From Debaryomyces hansenii CBS767 (lineage: Eukaryota > Ascomycota > Pichiomycetes > Serinales > Debaryomycetaceae), in assembly GCF_000006445.2 (NCBI RefSeq), contig NC_006046.2:62001-126000 (forward strand): a stretch of 64,000 nt of DNA, in the 5' to 3' direction. Under the pieces are notes generated by a model that was not told the DNA's origin, searched no databases, and saw only the letters and a list, made by a program, of their open reading frames with translations. Below are positions 59,759-64,000 of this stretch, in pieces. The translations under genes and the position numbers were made by a program. Positions within the stretch are counted from its first letter, which is position 1, and each line of letters starts with the position of its first letter.

Positions 59759-61440
59759 ATGTCTAAAGCAAATTCGATTGAAGAAGGCACTGATGCTTTT
59801 TCTATTCTGAAAAATAAAAGTTTCTTATCCACCAGAGAGCTGTCGCAAGAGATTGATGTCATAAACAAATCAAGATGGGAGAAGTTCTTAGAGGTTGTCT
59901 GGGATGGGCCCAAGACTGATGAGGAAAGAAAATATATCAGAAAGTTGGATATTTTTCTCTTGACTTGGGGATGGTATGTTGCAATCGGATACCCGCAAAA
60001 GAAAAATTATATTTATGCGCAAGTACTAACATTATGCAGTTATGGATATTTCGTCAAATTGCTTGATTCCAATAACTTCACTAATGCCTATATCTCTGGA
60101 ATGAGAGAAGATGTTGGAATCACAGGAGACAACTATAATTATGTTCAGTCTATATATATGGCAGGTTACGTAGTGGGAGTTGTTCCTTCACAAATTATTA
60201 CTTTGAAAGTGAGACCATCGATATACTTTCCTTGTACTGAGTTGATCTGGGCCGTGCTTACATTGTGCACATCACGAGTTACAACAGTTGAACAGCTTTA
60301 TGCTATAAGATTTTTAATTGGATTTTTTGAGTCTCCATTCTATATGGGTGCGATTTCTCTCCTAAGTGACTGGTATGGTGAAGAATCACTCAGTAAAAGG
60401 GCATGTATTCTATATTCCGCCTCAAATGTTTCTAGTATGGTACGTATTTCATTTTTCTTGAAACCACTATATCAAAATATTAATACTAACGTTATCAGTT
60501 TGCTGGTTATTTACAAGCTGGAATTTACAACAATTTGGATGGTAAAGGTGGAAGGGTATGTACTAACCTATTTCTTACAAAGTTTCAAGACTTTATTTAC
60601 TAACTATAATAGGCGGGATGGCAATGGCTTTTCATAGTTTGTGGTTGTATTACTATTCCTCTTTCTTTATATGGTTTCATCGCCATTCCTGATAATCCAC
60701 TTCGGCCAAGTAAGCTTGCATTTTGGTTGAATGATGAGGATAAGAAATATGCTGCAAAAAAGTATAAGCAAACCAGAGTAGCTTTTAGCGGATTTGAGTT
60801 TTCTGAAATCAAAAGAATGATCTTTGACTGGCCCTTTTACGTCATTATCTTTTGCTACACAAGTTATATGATCTTTACTAATGCCATGAGCTACTTTATC
60901 TTGTTTATTCAATCTTTGGGTAGATATAGCGTAGCTCAAGAAAACAGCATTCCAACTTCAGCACAAGCTGTCGCTCTTGTGTTCACATTATTGTTAGGAT
61001 GGCTTGCAGATTGGAAAGGAAGACATCTCACTCTTCAGATTGCCTTGACTGTCAACTTGGTTTCTTGTATATTTTTGCTTATAAGTCCAGTTGAGGGATG
61101 TGTATGGTTTGGCTATATTATCAGTGGAATAAGTTGGTGTTATGGACCTATATTATTAAGTTGGTCCCAAGAATTTTTGAGAAGATCTGAAATGGAAGCT
61201 AAGTTCACTGTAGGAGTTGCTCAAGCCTCCGCAATAGCTAATTTAATTTGGGCGACTATTGTCTTGTGGAGTACAGAGAAACAATATCCCTACTACAGAG
61301 CTGCTTATATTGTGTGTCTCATTTTAACGGTAGTTCAGATGCCACTCACTTATGGTATGAATGTGCTCATCAAGCGAAAGAATATGTTAGACAATGTCAC
61401 AAAGGTATACGAGGAGAGAGAAAAAGATGTAAATTCTTGA
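59759..61440 (+). CDS. MFS transporter, ACS (allantoate permease-like) family, two introns
   Basis: Joining 59759-60439, 60499-60555 and 60613-61440 gives a 521-residue transporter. The start is the ATG at 59759. Residues FVKLLDSNNFTNAYISGM (TM1) and YVQSIYMAGYVVGVVPSQII (TM2) are typical of the Dal5/Seo1 group. The 57-nt middle exon encodes FAGYLQAGIYNNLDGKGGR, and exon 3 opens AGWQWLFIVCGCITIPLSL, the hallmark loop and TM6, so both introns are needed. The second half ends with an EKQYPYYRAAY motif (in place of RADDAPxY) before the last segment. It is divergent from the TauD-like gene and probably imports its substrate, plausibly a sulfonate or related organic anion. Confidence 0.87.
60440..60498 (+). 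other. 59-nt intron 1
   Basis: Donor GTACGT, branch TACTAAC at 60484-60490, acceptor CAG at 60496-60498. The acceptor is only 8 bp from the branch motif. Confidence 0.85.
60556..60612 (+). other. 57-nt intron 2
   Basis: Donor GTATGT, branch TACTAAC at 60599-60605, acceptor TAG at 60610-60612. Another TACTAAC lies just after the donor (60560-60566) but is too close to it to be used. Confidence 0.85.
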
Positions 61441-61588
61441 TTATGTATTAATTTGAATAGATAGCTATTTATCTACTGTGAGATTTGATAGTATATATAT
61501 ATATGGTACTGAAAATAGGGTGTGAATATGTAGGTTTTTTATCTTCTTGAAAAGGGTGTGTAAAACACCCGACTAGTATTGCCTGATT

Positions 61589-61617
61589 ACGGAAATCTTT
61601 TCCGTCTGAAAGCCACA
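61589..61617. promoter_or_regulatory. ACGGAAA palindrome and TGTGGC core upstream of 2OG oxygenase
   Basis: ACGGAAA-TCT-TTTCCGT is a perfect palindrome at 61589-61605 (CGG-N9-CCG), 129 bp before the ATG. GCCACA (inverted TGTGGC) follows at 61612-61617. The same ACGGAAA half-site appears at 59614 and 56398 (inverted). Confidence 0.5.
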
Positions 61618-61733
61618 ATTATCCAAATCGATCAATTTTTTGCATCAATTTTCCAGTCTTCAAAAGTATAAATAGAGATGTCCAGATCGTATTATGTTAA
61701 TTTGATAAAGGGCAAATCTGAATTTAGACAAGT

Positions 61734-62924
61734 ATGCCAGGCGAACTCCAAGATATTAATGATTATATAAAGGAGTCTAAAAGAGGGCGGGACGAGCATA
61801 ATATACAAGGAGTGGTACCAATCTTGGATATTAGTGCAGCACTTGATAAGGAAAGAAGACCTCAACTTCTCAAAGATCTCAAGCGTGCATTATTTGATAT
61901 CGGATTCTTCTATGTTAAAAACCCACCATCTAAAAAGATTCCTAGCATCTTTCATGATTTGAAAGAGGAATCATGGAATTTTTTCAACCTCCCAAAGGAG
62001 AAAAAGTCAGAGATCTCAATGGAAAATTCTAAACACTTTTTGGGTTATAACGACGTAGGTGATGAATTAACAGCAAAACACATTGACTGGAGAGAACAGG
62101 TTGAATTCGGTACGGAGCTTCCAGAACCGGTCATAAATTCAGATGATGAACTATGGAAGAACATCGAAGGTCCAAACTTGTGGCCTGACAAGCAATTGGT
62201 ACCAAACTTTCGGTCCACCATAGAAGACTACATGAGCGAACTGGAAACTCTTAGTAAGCTCTTGATTGACTTGATAAAAGAATCGTTGAATCTTCCGGAA
62301 GCAGTTTTTGACAAATATTTCAAAGAGAAACAGCAGTGCAAAATGAAGATCATTAGATACCCTGACCTCTTGAAACTGAAAAATGATTTGGAAGGTATTC
62401 GGAGCCATTTACTGCAATCTTTAATAGACTTAAAACAGGGTGTGGGAGAGCACCGAGACAACGATTTTTTAACTATCATTTACCAGGCTACGAATCATAC
62501 TTCTCTTCAGGTTCAGACATTCGAAGGTGAATGGGTCAATGTTCCTCCAATAAAGGATACTTTCGTCGTCAATGCAGGTCAAACTCTAGAATACATTACT
62601 AATGGGGTTTGCGTTGCGACAGTACATAGGGTATTGACTCCTATTCCAGGTGAAGGAGACAGATTGTCAATTGCTTTTTTCCAAACGGTTGATGTGTCGA
62701 GTTACAAATCAAAAATCGAAATACCAGAAGAGATTCAGAAAGAAGCGGATATTCGTGACTCTCGTCGTACGAAAGAAGACATTAGCTTTCAATTTCCTCA
62801 GGCAAATGCAAAGCCATTGGGATACTCTATATTTTTGAATAGGATAAAATCGCATCCTAAAGTCGGGGCTAAATGGTACCCTGATACGTTGAAATACGTC
62901 CAAAAACAACTCGAAAAAGCATAG
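61734..62924 (+). CDS. isopenicillin N synthase-like 2-oxoglutarate/Fe(II) oxygenase
   Basis: This 396-residue cytosolic oxygenase has the DIOX_N region (VVPILDISAAL, GFFYVKN) followed by the jelly-roll Fe(II)/2-oxoglutarate domain. The metal triad is H240 and D242 in GEHRDNDFLTI and H298 in TVHRVL; R310 and S312 in RLSIAFF bind 2-oxoglutarate. About 25 extra residues lie between IIRYP and QGVGEH compared with most family members; I checked for a hidden intron and found none of acceptable length. The enzyme is unrelated in sequence to the TauD-like dioxygenase nearby, so module B encodes two distinct iron oxygenases. It could hydroxylate an intermediate or a second substrate. It is on the same strand as, and 293 bp after, the transporter gene. 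Confidence 0.88.
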   Translation: MPGELQDINDYIKESKRGRDEHNIQGVVPILDISAALDKERRPQLLKDLKRALFDIGFFYVKNPPSKKIPSIFHDLKEESWNFFNLPKEKKSEISMENSKHFLGYNDVGDELTAKHIDWREQVEFGTELPEPVINSDDELWKNIEGPNLWPDKQLVPNFRSTIEDYMSELETLSKLLIDLIKESLNLPEAVFDKYFKEKQQCKMKIIRYPDLLKLKNDLEGIRSHLLQSLIDLKQGVGEHRDNDFLTIIYQATNHTSLQVQTFEGEWVNVPPIKDTFVVNAGQTLEYITNGVCVATVHRVLTPIPGEGDRLSIAFFQTVDVSSYKSKIEIPEEIQKEADIRDSRRTKEDISFQFPQANAKPLGYSIFLNRIKSHPKVGAKWYPDTLKYVQKQLEKA

Positions 62925-63155
62925 TCAATCCCAAGTTCTTATTAATATTCGATGAGCTTTCTTGTGTAGTTCTCTCTGATGCTGCTATATAAATTAAGGA
63001 AGAATAATCTCATTTATTTTAGAATTAAGTGTAATTTCAAAGCTTATCGAAGCTGGTGTGAAAATAAATAGTGAAAAAACTGTACAATTAACACGATGTA
63101 CTATGTAATACTTATGTCTTTCGAAAGTTTCATATTAGCTGCTTAAATCTATTTT

Positions 63156-64000
63156 CTAATCTGACAAACTCTCCATTCCCTTATTGGAACCATAATCATC
63201 TATAACTTCAATCACATTTCTTGTTTTCTCCGGAGAAGTTTCCCCCTCGGAATTGTGTTCTAGATGAGGTGACTCGTCTTTAAGTGAATTGTACAAGATT
63301 ACTCCGTTCAACTTGGCAAACCTTCTTTCATCTCTCTTATAGAAAAAATAACAAATCATCATTACAATAACTTGTGCAAGTCCCATTAAAGCAGCAGTTA
63401 AGAAACCTTTTGGATATCTCGGAGCATCAACCGTTTGCCAAACAATTTTAGATATCCAGGGAGTAGATTGTAATCCTATTGTATAAGTTAATACCCATTC
63501 AATTGAACGCCTGTTAGTATCGTGTCTAAGCACATCATTTTGTAAAGGATAAAATACAGAACTTTGTGACCAAGCCCAATAACTGAAGTAGAAGGCGAAC
63601 CATTTGGCTTTCTCTGATACATCCCACACGGCTAGGATAATATTTGCTATAAAGTTCATTAACTGAGCAAATACAATCATTAGGAATCGTTTCCTTGTCA
63701 AATCAGCACCTGTAGTTGTTATTATAAGCCATATAATACCCAATGCAGGTGGGATAGCTGTTAGTTTATTAAGTTTTGGTATAGAATACCTATTCAAAGA
63801 TTGTAGCCATAATGCGAAAGACCCAGATTGAGAGTTTGATGCATTGAACCCACCGACATTTCCAAGTGAAAATGCATAGAAAGGCCAAGAAGTAAATATT
63901 TTCTTCCAAGTTTTCTTGTCAAAAAAATTCGTCAAAACCAATCCGTCATGAGTTCCATTTTCTCTCATTCTTCTACGCGCTAGCTTTATCTCATCATCTG
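63156..64000 (-). CDS. MFS transporter, ACS family, C-terminal part (runs off window)
   Basis: The window contains the last 280 or so codons of a transporter of the allantoate/pantothenate permease group; the frame is open to the edge, reading DDEIKLARRRMRENG before the segment at 63968. The central loop-TM7 region (KIFTSWPFYAFSLGNVGGFN), FALWLQSLNRYSIPKLN and the RDERRFAKLNGVIL tail resemble Fen2-type pantothenate transporters and their relatives. The final half has about six membrane segments, ending in an acidic tail. It is convergent with the 2OG oxygenase gene and is the second ACS transporter of module B. The substrate is unknown; Fen2 itself carries pantothenate, but many relatives carry other anions. 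Confidence 0.82.
   Translation of the reverse strand, partial: DDEIKLARRRMRENGTHDGLVLTNFFDKKTWKKIFTSWPFYAFSLGNVGGFNASNSQSGSFALWLQSLNRYSIPKLNKLTAIPPALGIIWLIITTTGADLTRKRFLMIVFAQLMNFIANIILAVWDVSEKAKWFAFYFSYWAWSQSSVFYPLQNDVLRHDTNRRSIEWVLTYTIGLQSTPWISKIVWQTVDAPRYPKGFLTAALMGLAQVIVMMICYFFYKRDERRFAKLNGVILYNSLKDESPHLEHNSEGETSPEKTRNVIEVIDDYGSNKGMESLSD

Noticed and set aside
62370..62440. Possible intron in the 2OG oxygenase (GTATTC...AATAG)
   Set aside because: It would be about 33 nt, too short for splicing, and the frame is open without it.

Overview
This window reads as nuclear DNA from a budding yeast (Saccharomycotina). It is AT-rich, the genes are mostly single-exon, and the few introns are short with GTATGT or GTACGT donors and TACTAAC-type branch sites. 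The genes belong to yeast families: MDR1-type and SOA1-type transporters, PHO89, KHA1, an Hsp31-like protein, a GPI-anchored GH18 chitinase and many Zn2Cys6 regulators. The closest matches I recall are in the CTG clade (Debaryomyces/Candida group). That placement is an inference. If it is right, CTG codons encode serine and a few residues quoted as Leu would be Ser. The gene content (transporters, regulators, oxidoreductases, catabolic enzymes and many relics) is typical of an accessory or subtelomere-like region. I saw no tRNA, rRNA or CRISPR array.

Layout. 0-16 kb: an MCT-type transporter, a frameshifted Zn2Cys6 regulator, a zinc alcohol dehydrogenase, a spliced Zn2Cys6 regulator, a small SRPBCC protein, then three relics (a KHA1 antiporter, a GC-richer helicase-like fragment and a truncated Zn2Cys6 regulator). 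15-22 kb: an Hsp31-like protein with Ser at the nucleophile position, a secreted aldose 1-epimerase and a GPI-anchored chitinase. 22-27 kb: a dead GH88 glycosidase beside an intact DUF2264 protein, and an isolated Zn2Cys6 remnant. 27-37 kb (module A): nitrilase, NmrA-like protein, FMO, spliced ACS-type transporter, SOA1-like transporter and a spliced, frameshifted Zn2Cys6 regulator. 38-42 kb: a divergent diaminopropionate ammonia-lyase / M20 amidohydrolase pair and a hexapeptide acetyltransferase. 43-51 kb: PHO89, a DHA2 transporter, MDR1 and a deleted MDR1 copy. 51-64 kb: an SDR-type protein, then module B: GNAT, Zn2Cys6 regulator, FMO, TauD-like dioxygenase, twice-spliced ACS transporter, a second 2-oxoglutarate oxygenase and a partial ACS transporter.

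How the genes may work together. Modules A and B contain related members of the same three families (regulator, FMO, ACS transporter). Their promoters carry Met31/32-type TGTGGC cores and, before the SOA1-like gene, a Cbf1-type TCACGTGA site. I infer two parallel gene sets for scavenging organic sulfur (sulfonates and other C-S compounds). Module B also has CGG-containing palindromes that could be sites for its local regulator. At least three otherwise good genes carry single-base frameshifts in short runs, so either decay is under way or the assembly has indel errors.
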